Of a DNA stretch of 64,000 nucleotides, positions 37,101 to 43,962 are shown piece after piece; within the stretch, counting starts at the first letter, position 1; every line of letters begins with the position of its first letter. The position numbers and the translations under genes are program-made. Origin of the DNA: G963664835 sp963664835 (lineage in GTDB: Bacteria > Chloroflexota > UBA6077 > FW602-bin22 > JBCLEL01); contig CAXXUG010000013.1 of assembly GCA_963664835.2 (NCBI GenBank), forward strand, positions 1 through 64,000, given 5' to 3'. Below the pieces are notes generated by a model that made no database searches, was not told where the DNA came from, and saw only the letters and a list, made by a program, of their open reading frames with translations.

Positions 37101-38522
37101 GCAGCGGGAATCGCTGCGCTCATCAAGACTGTCCTCTCCATGAATGCTGGCGTGATTCCCGAAAGCCTACATTTCGAAACCCTGAATCCCAACATCGAGC
37201 AGGACGAGCTGCCGGCGAAGGTGACGTCCAAACGGACCGAATGGCCCGCCGCATCCGGTCGCCAACCTCTAGCCGGCGTCAACGCCTTTGGCCTGTCGGG
37301 AGCAAACGCGCACGTTCTGGTCCAGGGTTATCGTTCTCCTTTGGGCGCCATCGCAACCAGCGCCGACCTGCCCCTGCCAATGGGCGATCCGAAGTCGGTG
37401 CCCGTATCGCCCCTGGAACCGGGCGCCGACACCTCGATGTCCGGGGACGGATTGTCGGAGCGGATCACCCGCCTGTTGCCGCTGTCTGGGAAGTCGGCAG
37501 GTGCGCTGCGGGATTTGGCAGAGCAGTACCTTTCCTGGCTCAGCGCTAAGGAAGGCGCCGCCTCGAATGAGGCGCTGAGTGACATGACATGGACCGCCGG
37601 CGTGGGCCGTAGCCACTTCGCGTTCCGGGCGGGTCTGCCGTTCAGCGATGTCGAATCGTTGCGAAAGCGGCTGAAGGCCCTGGCAAACTCAAGGGAAATT
37701 CCAGAATCATCCGAGACCCCCCAGGTTGCGTTTGCATATACGGGCCAAGCCGGCAGATGGGGAAGAATCGCCCGAGAGCTTCATGAGACTGAGCCGGTCG
37801 CCCGCGCAGTTCTGGAACAGTGCGACCGGTTGCTCGCCGAAGAACGGGGCGTCTCATTGCTCGATGCGATTTACGGCGCGGGCGGAACCGAGGCCGACGT
37901 CGACGAGCCGGCATTGACTCTGCCGGCGACCTACGCACTGGAGTGCGCGCTGACAGCGCTCTGGGAGAGCGTGGGGGTTAAGCCCAACGTAGTTTTGGGT
38001 CACGGTCCGGGTCGGATTGCGGCGGCACAGGCGGCGGAAGTCTTCACATTGGAAGACGGAATGCGATTAGCGGCAACTTACGACCAGACAGAAGAGAATC
38101 TCGCGGGTGTCCACACGTCAGCGCCGACACTATCTATGGTCAGCGGCGCGACCGGGCAAGTGACGAAACCCGGCGAGCCGCTTTACGAGTCGTACTTTCG
38201 CTGGTCGACAGGTGAGCCGTTCGAGCTCCAAACCTGCGTCAAGAAACTGACCGACCTTGGCAGCGCAGTCGTGGTGGAAGTCCGCGCGAATCGTGCGCCG
38301 TCGGTGCTTCACGGCCCGCGTCATTCCACTGGAGACGGTTCGGCGGCAATTGGAGCGGCGGGGTTCGTGGAAGCCGTTGCGAGGGCATATGATGCAGGTT
38401 TGCCGATTGCATTCGAAGGCCTGTTCGCCGGAGAGGCGCGACGTCGAATCTCACTGCCAATCTACCCGTTCCAACGCCGGCGGCACTGGGTTGACCCTCT
38501 CAAACGGCAGAACACGGCTTGA
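28197..38522 (+). CDS. type I PKS: KS-AT-DH-MT-ER-KR-ACP-KS-AT(degenerate)
   Basis: A 3441-residue polyketide or fatty acid synthase. KS1 begins near residue 31 (Cys204, His339, His379). AT1 has Ser690 in GHSLGE and His797. DH has His1003 in HxxxGxxxxP and Asp1176. The C-methyltransferase motif LEVGAGTGSAT is near 1507, the ER NADPH motif near 2055, and KR spans 2240-2420 with TGGLGGIG. ACP1 carries Ser2554 in GMDSL. KS2 begins near 2627 with Cys2790, His2925 and His2965. The final AT has Gly3270 in place of serine (GHGPG), lacks about 110 residues including the histidine region and is probably dead. No ACP or thioesterase follows in cis. Module 1 has the order of sponge-symbiont 'sup' PKSs linked to methyl-branched fatty acids. 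GTG start. The KR tyrosine position reads His2389. Confidence 0.93.
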   Translation: MTTTEKYFDHSGDLLAEDIVGEREGPRFEQPIAIVGMACRFPGAENLEAFWQLLLEGKNAVSEGVPGSGVGRIGELYPSGEIQSEACRFGAFLDGIDLFDAEFFRISPVEAELLDPQQRLMLETSWQALEDAGIDQGRLKGSRTGVYIGISNMDYRFLNLDSGPISEPTASLYAVSGTSLNTAAGRVAYAMGLEGPAMAVDTACSSSLVALHQAVTALQRNEAETILAGGVQANLSGRLTELRANARMLSPDGKVKAFDASANGFVRGEGCGIVVLKRLSDAEADGDRIWGVILGSALNQDGTSAGFTVPNEMAQERVIAEALLRAGVAPSEVDYLEAHGTGTEVGDPIELNAAAAAYGKDRKPDRPLLVGSVKTNFGHLEPAAGVAGLTKVILSMHNGAIPKHLHFRNPNPRLDWDRLPVKITTELTDWPQHADRPPRAGISAYGWSGTNAHVVVEGYGDPGSRTVANRHSSVPVGPSRAIAVSLPDSIAGQERAAEQCGRRAARLLPISAKSEPALRELAERYLSWLDEHDDESTVDDNVADSGLSDMAWTASVGRSHFDCRAGVVFRDVASLRAGLSAVAEEQQLPQLQKPGRVAFTFTGQGSQWVGMGELLYQSEPVFRAILDRCDRLIIEERGASLLDVMFGRPGAVGQLDDPAWTQPAIYALECALAALWESVGVRPDVVLGHSLGEIAAAHTAGAFSLEDGLRFASTRGRLMGALPRAGAMAAVFAAESKVAEAVREWNESREDADLCVAVDNGAQQVISGPVAEVHAFSESMEKEGVNVRRLRPSPAYHSSLVEPALDGLETLFSGIAVSPTTLPFVSNMTGRAVRPDQLLDGTYWRRQAREPVAFRSCVETLSEMGVDTVIEVGPHAVLGPLVSLNWPQSPDNVQTPAVLASLLRPSADGSEPERADAFLAAVAGAYEAGLEVFFAGLFAGEARRRISLPGYPFQRRRHWVPGPRRRRSSDAHPLLGVRHESPRGEIMFETEMFPSDPEWLQDHQVFGRVVMPGALYGAMAASAPLADGDESAVVEELQLHNPLVFPEINGEESEAAGRRLQFVLDDANGNESRNFEIFSRGPAEENWTLHAQGRLSSDIGRLDARDRTDLHGLRAELQSQDLRAYYRAKAATGIDFGPRFRSLDALWGRAGEAVGEVVLQEAGEASSSHLHPVLLDGCFQVFSAARNLAETGTDATYLPFAWERLWLNGPLPQRFVCHARLREVNRTATSDPASPEQPETLTGDLWFYDAQGAALGGLSGFSVKRATRATLLSSSEGLQEMLYEVVWRERPLAGGLQSAEALTRPAAIREVVVPFADYLSREGVELDDRAALLSDLERLSRSYALAALEQLGWKRRVGEEAVPSAICNLLQVDPQHTKLVGRMLRLLRDAGLLSGTNEEEGFIVEVGAGDSLPDDALIDPEEFADRIAERYPHGYNELGLVRRSGAALAGGLRGTVDPLEILFRSEGPGVTEYYFSAPASRASNRLLGDAVAEVVRNWPEGRRLRVLEVGAGTGSATSVVLPELPAGQVDYVFTDISAGFFAEAETRFSDSGVPIEYRPLDIERDPAGQGYEPHAYDLIIAANVLHATRDLVETLVHCRELLAPSGQLLALENMRGRGWQDITFGLLDGWWRFADDYRPHHAMAPPSVWRQALLDSGYEEVDFLGVERAEKDGPLGSSVIMAQGPTKITEPPGLWVISSDRGGTGAQLARELATRNQTVVLAESDQISEESAIEGNIVRRAVVTDRRESWQALLEGLPKDIPFQGVVHLGALDGHGPEASTDQLLEDTRDAGGGALALVQGMLDADVAPDKGLWFVTLGGQALARDYNRASVGELAGATLWGFGKAVAREAGHLRPRMLDLDPAEPTEVNRLADELLYPDQETEVAYRDGNRLGARLIRSGAARTRVELPEDPAWRLMPGAEGGLEELQAEPAASQPLEPGQVRVAVEAVGLNFLDVLLSLGVVNSAEPLLGEEFCGRIVEIAPDVSGVCVGDRVVGLGFGTFSPEVVTKAELVAPAPTGVDAAALATIPSAFASAALSFEMAALKPGDRVLIHTASGGVGLAAVQLAQTIGAEVFATASAPKHAYLRSLGIAHVFDSRTTDFGSQIMDATGGAGVTVVLNSLTGPGFIEASLSCLGIGGRFVEMGRRDIWSAEEMAESRPDVSYSILELDWLKVNEPARPGGVLRDVMERMTAGTLQPLAHTRWPITEAGAAMDFMRSTRHIGKNVLVMPPVTGGKLRPDGTYLVTGGLGGIGLVVAEWLVDHGAGAIVLNGRRPPDPAAGEAIEALRQRGADVRVELADVTQPAAVDSLLARIDAEMPPLAGVIHSVGVLSDGALGNQTWERFEQVLWPKVLGAWHLHRATANRDLDLFVLFSSITGVLGNSGQGNHAAANAFLDQLATYRRSLGLPGQAIAWGAWSGLGEAEEQRERIEEQLAASGTGWISPRQGRDAFDELVRRDLTSCMVAAVDWPAFTENFESAPNFLENLLPGGLESDEDSGAESGAIDLLSELSQTATADWEQVLVSFLQRELQAVLRLPSAPASVVGFFELGMDSLMSVEFRNRLNRALSGEHVLSSTAVFDYPSIDSLASHLREELTSTIAADSPDAIQDRPGHETGPEARRDEDDIAIVGMACRFPGAPDLSAFWRLLEAGENAVTDGRQDAGPWSGVAGDPASEDAAYRWGAFVEGIDQFDARFFRISPIEARLMDPQHRMLLETSWQALEDAAIDPDGLRGSRTGVYAGVGSAEYRDIIAASGQDDSYLGTAASVAVGRVAFALGLEGPAMPVDMACASSLAAVHQAVAALRRGDVDMALAGGVNATLSQRFVRFHNDIGMLSAAGRCNAFDAAADGYVRGEGCGVVVLKRLSDAESDGDRIWGLIRGSAVNQNGASAALTVPNGPAQERVMGDALTRAGISPGDVDYLEAHAVGSQLGDSIELNAVAAVYGKERDRESPLLIGSVKSNIGHVEWAAGIAALIKTVLSMNAGVIPESLHFETLNPNIEQDELPAKVTSKRTEWPAASGRQPLAGVNAFGLSGANAHVLVQGYRSPLGAIATSADLPLPMGDPKSVPVSPLEPGADTSMSGDGLSERITRLLPLSGKSAGALRDLAEQYLSWLSAKEGAASNEALSDMTWTAGVGRSHFAFRAGLPFSDVESLRKRLKALANSREIPESSETPQVAFAYTGQAGRWGRIARELHETEPVARAVLEQCDRLLAEERGVSLLDAIYGAGGTEADVDEPALTLPATYALECALTALWESVGVKPNVVLGHGPGRIAAAQAAEVFTLEDGMRLAATYDQTEENLAGVHTSAPTLSMVSGATGQVTKPGEPLYESYFRWSTGEPFELQTCVKKLTDLGSAVVVEVRANRAPSVLHGPRHSTGDGSAAIGAAGFVEAVARAYDAGLPIAFEGLFAGEARRRISLPIYPFQRRRHWVDPLKRQNTA

Positions 38523-38572
38523 TAGGGAGGGTGCTTTAGCCCATAGCGCATCGAACCCTATTGCCGCTATCT

Positions 38573-38596
38573 CGGGCCGGGGAAGCGGCCCGCTTC
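38573..38596. repeat. inverted repeats after the PKS stop
   Basis: GAAGCGG-C-CCGCTTC (38582-38596) is a perfect 15-bp palindrome. It overlaps a second pairing, CGGGCC to GGCCCG (38573-38592). There is no T-run, so a classical terminator is not indicated. The hairpin could protect the PKS mRNA end or separate its expression from the ACP gene. Confidence 0.4.
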
Positions 38597-38599
38597 GAA

Positions 38600-38628
38600 T
38601 TGACTTAGTCCGCTCATATTGCTACTCT
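38600..38628 (+). promoter_or_regulatory. possible promoter for the ACP-PPTase-hydrolase genes
   Basis: TTGACT (38600-38605) and TACTCT (38623-38628) are exactly 17 bases apart, about 45 bases before the ACP start codon. The -35 matches five consensus bases and the -10 only three. If real, the carrier protein and its activating enzyme could be made independently of the giant PKS. Confidence 0.35.
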
Positions 38629-38673
38629 ACCCAACGTCTCAGGCAAAAAACCATCCAATGGAGATAGGAATTC

Positions 38674-38919
38674 ATGGCAACCAACGAAGATCGGGTCAGG
38701 CAACTCGTACGCGACAACCTAGAAGTTGATGGAAAGCCGCTTGCCGAGCCGGTAGATTTCGACACCGGCCTTTCGGACGCCGGCGTCTCGTCGATGGATA
38801 TCGTCGCATTCGCAAAGCTAATCTCCAAAGAGTTCAATGTCGAGTTTTCCCGGGAGGATTGCGCCAGGCTTACTAACTTGCGCGCTTTGGTCGAATTCCT
38901 AGACTCCGGGGCCGCATAG
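38674..38919 (+). CDS. free-standing acyl carrier protein
   Basis: An 81-residue ACP. The phosphopantetheine site is Ser40 in DAGVSSMD, aligning with the usual G-x-D-S-L and changing Asp to Ser and Leu to Met. The surrounding four-helix pattern (VRQLVRDNL, FAKLISKEF, LRALVEFLDSG) is intact. It lies 150 bases after a PKS whose last module has no ACP, so it is a strong candidate to serve KS2 in trans. GGAGATAGG precedes the ATG. A PPTase gene follows. Confidence 0.85.
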   Translation: MATNEDRVRQLVRDNLEVDGKPLAEPVDFDTGLSDAGVSSMDIVAFAKLISKEFNVEFSREDCARLTNLRALVEFLDSGAA

Positions 38920-38946
38920 TCGCTAGCAGCGGCGGAGCGCCCGCAG

Positions 38947-39681
38947 ATGTCGTCTCGCCCTGCCGAGCGTTGGTGGCGTCAATTCAGAAGTGTCGACTCA
39001 GCGTCGATCTTATGTGTCGATCTGACGCACTCCCCGGCGCGCGAAGCGGTTGCTTTAGCGGCGCTTGATGAGGGCGAACGGGTACGTTGGAGTCGATTCC
39101 AATTTGCCGGGCCACAACGCAGGTTCGCTCTGTGCCGAGGTGCACTCCGAAATATCCTGTGTCGCCAACTTGGCTGCGACAATTTGGCGCTTGCATTCGC
39201 GACCTCCAAGTACGGTAAGCCGTTCGCTTTGGTGAACGGGAAGCCGGCTCCCGTCAGCTTCAACGTCAGCCATAGCGGCAATCATGGCCTGATCGCGTTC
39301 GCGCCTGTAGGCCGGCTGGGTGTGGATATCGAGGAACGCGTGACTCATCGAAGGCTCGATTTGCTCGTCGAGTCCGTACTTGGCAAAGAGGAACGGGCCG
39401 AACTCGCCCGGATGCGCGGACGCGACAAGATCAATCTCTTTTTTAAGCTATGGACTATGAAGGAGGCGATAGCCAAGGCTCACGGCGCGGGCTTCGTGCT
39501 CGATGTATCGAGCTTTGATATGCGCTTCGCACTGCGCGGAGATGTACCAAGAGCTGATTTCCGTTTGCCTCAGAGTCCGGAAGTTTGCTGGAGAATCGAG
39601 GACCTGGGCAACACACAGTTCGCAGCTGCCATCGCCTTCGAAGTTGTAGGGGAAAACACTCCACGTAGATCAGCGGCTTAA
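38947..39681 (+). CDS. Sfp-type 4'-phosphopantetheinyl transferase
   Basis: A 244-residue Sfp-type PPTase. Motifs are the substrate-side FNVSHSGNHGLIAF, the metal-binding LGVDIE and the family signature FFKLWTMKEAIAKAHG (W-x-x-K-E-A). It transfers phosphopantetheine from CoA to carrier proteins, presumably the two ACPs encoded here. The gene begins 27 bases after the ACP gene, and its stop overlaps the next start (TAATG). A dedicated Sfp-type enzyme beside the PKS supports a self-contained pathway. Confidence 0.92.
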   Translation: MSSRPAERWWRQFRSVDSASILCVDLTHSPAREAVALAALDEGERVRWSRFQFAGPQRRFALCRGALRNILCRQLGCDNLALAFATSKYGKPFALVNGKPAPVSFNVSHSGNHGLIAFAPVGRLGVDIEERVTHRRLDLLVESVLGKEERAELARMRGRDKINLFFKLWTMKEAIAKAHGAGFVLDVSSFDMRFALRGDVPRADFRLPQSPEVCWRIEDLGNTQFAAAIAFEVVGENTPRRSAA

Positions 39682-40589
39682 TGACGCATTCGGAGGTTGT
39701 CTGGGAAATCCCGGAGCCACTGTCGACCTTGGAAGTACCCGTCGACGATGAATCGGCAGTCATCCTGCGGCGACACGGCAACCCGGCAGGTCCAAGGCTT
39801 GTCCTGAGCCATGGTAACGGTCTGGCGATTGATCTCTACTACCCCTTTTGGTCGCTACTCACCGACGAGTTCGACGTGATAGTTTACGACCTCAGAAACC
39901 ACGGTTGGAACAAGCTCGGTGCGATAGACAACCACAATCTTCCAACATTGGTGAGTGACCACGACAAGATCATTGAAGCGATTGACAGCCAGTACGGGCA
40001 GAAATCTACGGCCGGCGTCTTTCATTCCATCTCGGCACTGACGACGTTACTTTCACCCATGAGGGGAGAACGATACTCGGCGCTGATTCTATTTGACCCA
40101 CCCCTCTGCAAGGCTGGCGACAGCTACGAGGAATTCGATGCGGCGGCGACCCGCCTGGCCGCGGTGACCCGGCGCCGCACGTTTCACTTCGAGACCAGAG
40201 AGTCGCTGGCCGAACTCCTCAGCTTCCTGCCTACATTCGAGCGCACCGTGCCCGGATTCTACGATCTCTTTGCCAGAGCGACCCTCAGTGAATCCGCAAA
40301 GGGCACGGGTTATGAGCTCCGATGTCCCCCGGAGTATGAGGCGCGACTCGTAGATTACGCGCGCGCATTTGCAGTTCTCGTGGACTTCGGTTCGCTGCGT
40401 TGTCCAACGAAGGTCATAGGTGCCGATCCCACCCTGCCGTATTCCTACCTGCCCACCCTCGATCTCAGCGATATCATGAGCGTGAATTACGACTTCTTGC
40501 CTGAAGCGACGCACTTGTTGCAGATCGAGGCACCAGAAGAATGCGTCGCGACGATGCGTGAATTCCTGGACCCGATTGTCCGAATCTGA
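39681..40589 (+). CDS. alpha/beta hydrolase, candidate product-release enzyme
   Basis: A 302-residue alpha/beta hydrolase. The oxyanion region is LVLSHGNGLAIDLYYPFW and the strand-3 region DVIVYDLRNHGWN. The likely nucleophile is Ser116 in VFHSISA and the catalytic histidine His278 in EATHLL. The elbow lacks the usual glycine two positions after serine (S-I-S in place of S-x-G). It is translationally coupled to the PPTase gene. As the PKS has no thioesterase, this enzyme is a reasonable candidate to hydrolyse or transfer the acyl product. That role is inferred from position. Confidence 0.8.
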   Translation: MTHSEVVWEIPEPLSTLEVPVDDESAVILRRHGNPAGPRLVLSHGNGLAIDLYYPFWSLLTDEFDVIVYDLRNHGWNKLGAIDNHNLPTLVSDHDKIIEAIDSQYGQKSTAGVFHSISALTTLLSPMRGERYSALILFDPPLCKAGDSYEEFDAAATRLAAVTRRRTFHFETRESLAELLSFLPTFERTVPGFYDLFARATLSESAKGTGYELRCPPEYEARLVDYARAFAVLVDFGSLRCPTKVIGADPTLPYSYLPTLDLSDIMSVNYDFLPEATHLLQIEAPEECVATMREFLDPIVRI

Positions 40590-40661
40590 CCCGGCCTATC
40601 CGGTAATCCTGCGATAGCTCCGCGCACCGCCGGCGGAGATGCGGAAGGCCTCGCAGTCTGG

Positions 40662-42398
40662 CTACGCCCTGTCGACGCGGACTTCGACGACATCCAATCC
40701 TTGATATTGTTGGTGCCGGACCGACGAAGCGTGGTGACGCAACAGCCGGAACGATATTTCCCGGTCATCCGTAGACTCGGCCTGTTCATCCAGATACGCG
40801 AGACGGTCTTCCAAGTTTCCTTCCTCCAGGACCGCTAGGAACTCCATTTCCACGCTACCACCTCCGGGACTGGCATTGACGATCAGGCGCGGCGCCTTGC
40901 CCGCCTGCTGCGCGCTGCCGGGCTGCAGTAGACTCGACAAAGTCTCCTCGCCGGCGGATCTCAGACGCTCAGTTGAGGCCGCGTCCCATCCCATCGCTGC
41001 CGCCAACTCACGCAGGAAGGCGTCGATTTTGGGTAGGTCGACCATGTCCAACGATACCTCCAGCCGCCGGCGGCGGGGGCTGGCTAGATCCAGGAATGTC
41101 GTTAGCGCCATTGCCGTAAAGGCGCCAACTGTTATGCCGCTTCCGAGTAGCGTTCCCCAAGGTTTACCAAGCAGGTCTTCCAGTACATTCCGTTGCTCCA
41201 TTCCCAGGCCTATCGAAAACGCCAGTCCCGTAATCAGGGCAGTCTGAGCGTTGAGGCCGGCCCGCGAAAGAGTCTGAATTCCCTCCACGAAAAGCAGGCC
41301 AATCGCGACCAACAGGAATCCTCCCATGACCGGGCTCGGAATCGTCAACAGGACTGCAATCAACTTCGGGAATAACGCCAGAAGTACCAGGATCGCCCCC
41401 ATCGCATACCCAACGCGGCGGGCCGCGACCCCGGTGAGATTGAACAGCGAGACTGTCATCGTCGAGTATGAGCTGGTGGGCGGGGTGCCGGCCAGGCCCG
41501 ACAACAAAATGCCGACGCCGTTGGAATAGATCGAGCCCTGGATTGAGCGAAAGTCGGTCGCTTGCGGCCTGCGTCGCGACACCCGCTGGACGACCATGCA
41601 GTCTCCGATATTCTTGATCGATTGCACAAGGGTCACTATTAGGAACATCGGCAGCAGAGCCAAGAATCCGGCAGTTGGCGTGATATCCAATCCTGGTAGT
41701 CCGCCTTCGGGAATTCCAACCCAAGGCGCAGCAGACAGTTCCGTGAGATCGTAGAGTCCGAAAGGGGCCGCTACGATACAACCCGCCGCTATTCCGATCA
41801 CCAGCGACCACGGCCGCCACAGTCTAGGAGCCCGCAGGATCAGCATCGCAGATACAACCAGCGTGACTAATGCCACCAGCGGACCCGCGCCGGCCGGCGC
41901 GCCAGTCGGTACCTCATTCAACCGTTCAAAACAGAATGGCAGGATCGTAGCCGCTATCAACATCAGTACCGTGCCTGAAACAACCGGCGTGATGACCCGG
42001 CGGAGCAGCGGAAGCCATGCGGCCATCGCCAGGTAAAACAGCGAAGACAGCACAATGAGGCTTGCCAACATCGCCGGCCCGCCTTCGTCGAGCGCCAGCA
42101 CTGAAACCGCGATGTAGTTGGGCGTCACCCCGCAAACCAGCACATTTCCTCCACCCAGTCGCCCTAACTTGGCCGCCTGTAGGGCAGTGACTGCGCCGAC
42201 GATAATCAGCGCCGCGAAGACCGACCACGCCAGTCCTAGCTCGTCCCGGCCGGCGGCAAGGACCGTAATGGCAACAATCAACACCGTCGGGGCCAGCACG
42301 ATCAGGATTCCCTGGGCGCCGACCACTATAGCCGTCAGTGGGGGACACGGCTCATCCGGCTCGTAGCGGATGTTGCTATTCAAGCGGGCTGATGCCAT
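40662..42398 (-). CDS. NCS2 (xanthine/uracil) permease fused to a degenerate GHKL-like domain
   Basis: A 578-residue protein. Residues about 15-430 form a polytopic NCS2-type permease, with SIKNIGDCMVVQRVSRR, GTPPTSSYSTMTVSL (the family gate region) and PVMGGFLLVAIGLLF. A soluble tail of about 140 residues follows. It has DLPKIDAFLRELAAAMG, RLRSAGEETLSSLL and a C-terminal ISFRLLRHHASSVRHQQY. The order recalls RsbW-like GHKL ATPases, but the N-box asparagine and the glycine-rich boxes are missing. ATG at 42398 has GGAGG upstream. A second copy with the same fusion lies at 57494-59233. Confidence 0.82.
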   Translation of the reverse strand: MASARLNSNIRYEPDEPCPPLTAIVVGAQGILIVLAPTVLIVAITVLAAGRDELGLAWSVFAALIIVGAVTALQAAKLGRLGGGNVLVCGVTPNYIAVSVLALDEGGPAMLASLIVLSSLFYLAMAAWLPLLRRVITPVVSGTVLMLIAATILPFCFERLNEVPTGAPAGAGPLVALVTLVVSAMLILRAPRLWRPWSLVIGIAAGCIVAAPFGLYDLTELSAAPWVGIPEGGLPGLDITPTAGFLALLPMFLIVTLVQSIKNIGDCMVVQRVSRRRPQATDFRSIQGSIYSNGVGILLSGLAGTPPTSSYSTMTVSLFNLTGVAARRVGYAMGAILVLLALFPKLIAVLLTIPSPVMGGFLLVAIGLLFVEGIQTLSRAGLNAQTALITGLAFSIGLGMEQRNVLEDLLGKPWGTLLGSGITVGAFTAMALTTFLDLASPRRRRLEVSLDMVDLPKIDAFLRELAAAMGWDAASTERLRSAGEETLSSLLQPGSAQQAGKAPRLIVNASPGGGSVEMEFLAVLEEGNLEDRLAYLDEQAESTDDREISFRLLRHHASSVRHQQYQGLDVVEVRVDRA

Positions 42399-42512
42399 TT
42401 GGGCCTCCAATCCGCCCTAGAGCAAGACTCCGCAAACGGCTTCGCAGGCCGTCGGTCCGCTCAGAAAATTCTGGCGGGCGTTAGGGGTTGCGGTCGTTTC
42501 CAAAGGCCGGAG

Positions 42513-43775
42513 CTAGGTCGCGGCTCTCCTGCCATTCAGTAGTGTGCCTAGTGGAGTGTATCTGACCAGGTACCGGTACGTCACCAATCCAAGCGCGGTA
42601 GTCACGAGACAGGCCAGCAGGAATTTCAACTCGGCGCTCCAGGTGAACCCGGTCAGCGCTTCCAGCCTACCCCGTCGATCGAGGTGAGCGAGGTAGAACG
42701 TCAGCAGCGTCACAACCGGCAGGTGCAGTATATAAATCCAGTACGACGAGTCCGCCAACCAGCGAATCCAATCGCGTGATGTCCGCAACATGCGCTCGAA
42801 CATCCCGACTAACCCGAGGCCGAAGAACGCGGCAGAGGCTCCGTAGAACAGGGTCCCGATCAGCCACAGGAATTCGATTGTCTCATCATCTGTGCCTTGA
42901 CCCGATAGCTCGGCCCTCGCCGCTACCAGCACTATGTTGACCGAGAACGCCAGGATCGCGACCGCCCACAGTGCGACCAGACCTCCAGTTCCTTTGAGCC
43001 TCTCTATCAAATCTCTCCGTCGGTAGAGCCCGTAACCATAGAAGAAGAACAACGAAGCGTAGAGTAAGTCCGGCACGTTCGGCGGCCAGATCGGCTTCGA
43101 CTCGTTGCCGGCTCGAACAACGAGCAAGAGCACGGCCGCCAAAGTCAGCAGCAACGGCAACCGCGTATAGACCGCGTTCCCCAAATATCTCCCGAGCCGG
43201 AGCCGGCCGGCCGGCTCCGAGATCGCCGGCAACCGAAGAAGCCCGCCCAAGAGGCGGAAGCCTATGAGTGCGGCGTACATAAGCAGCAGGTAGTAGAGGA
43301 ACCAAAGGTGGGCGACTAGTTCGCCGCTGGAATCGAGGTCCAGCCTTTCGCCCAGCACGTCCTGGAATGTTTCGACGGACATGTTACCGGACCAACCGTA
43401 GACCCATATCGGTGGGATGATAACGAACATCACGGCGCCGAATAGAACCAACGGCACCGCGATTCGTTTCAACCTATCGATAACGAACACCGGCGTTGGC
43501 CGGCGGACCAGCACCAAGTGGGCGAAGAACCCGGCCAGTAGGAAAAACGTCGGCATCCGCCACACGTGAACGAAGTCGAAGACCACGAAGAGCAGAACCG
43601 ACTGATCGTCGTCCGCCGGCCACAAATACTCGATCTCAGCTATCCGAGAGAAGTAAGGCAGGGTCGCGTGCAGCACGATACCCATCAACATCGCGAATCC
43701 CCGGAGGCCATCCAGACCGTGGTACCGTTCGGCCGGCGCCTCGCTGGACTGCATTAATGTGGGCCCGGAGGTCAT
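42513..43775 (-). CDS. acyltransferase 3 family membrane protein
   Basis: A 420-residue membrane protein of the acyltransferase 3 (OpgC/OafA-type) family. YHGLDGLRGFAMLMGIVLHA carries the characteristic arginine and histidine, followed by FVHVWRMPTFFLLAGFFAHL and about ten transmembrane segments. Such proteins O-acylate glucans, lipids or antibiotics at the membrane. A methionine at 43754 is an alternative start. No glycosyltransferase or glucan synthase is adjacent, so the acceptor is unknown. Confidence 0.88.
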   Translation of the reverse strand: MTSGPTLMQSSEAPAERYHGLDGLRGFAMLMGIVLHATLPYFSRIAEIEYLWPADDDQSVLLFVVFDFVHVWRMPTFFLLAGFFAHLVLVRRPTPVFVIDRLKRIAVPLVLFGAVMFVIIPPIWVYGWSGNMSVETFQDVLGERLDLDSSGELVAHLWFLYYLLLMYAALIGFRLLGGLLRLPAISEPAGRLRLGRYLGNAVYTRLPLLLTLAAVLLLVVRAGNESKPIWPPNVPDLLYASLFFFYGYGLYRRRDLIERLKGTGGLVALWAVAILAFSVNIVLVAARAELSGQGTDDETIEFLWLIGTLFYGASAAFFGLGLVGMFERMLRTSRDWIRWLADSSYWIYILHLPVVTLLTFYLAHLDRRGRLEALTGFTWSAELKFLLACLVTTALGLVTYRYLVRYTPLGTLLNGRRAAT

Positions 43776-43945
43776 CCGCTGAGCTTACCACGGCTGAATT
43801 CAGGACGCGCTGAGCGTAAGCGCCGCCAGTGTTGAACCTCTCGACATTCCTTCTTGGACGCAAATGAACCATAGGACTTGCCGGCTGGTCCCGCCTACGC
43901 ACTTTGATCCATTCTAGGCGCGCGAGCTGCATATGATACTATATT

Positions 43946-43962
43946 GCTATCGTTTCGATAGC
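43946..43962. promoter_or_regulatory. inverted-repeat operator of the toxin-antitoxin operon
   Basis: GCTATCG (43946-43952) and CGATAGC (43956-43962) form a perfect 7-bp inverted repeat around TTT. It directly follows TATATT (43940-43945), a good -10 candidate, and ends 21 bases before the antitoxin ATG. Ribbon-helix-helix antitoxins bind such repeats to repress their own operon. Confidence 0.6.
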
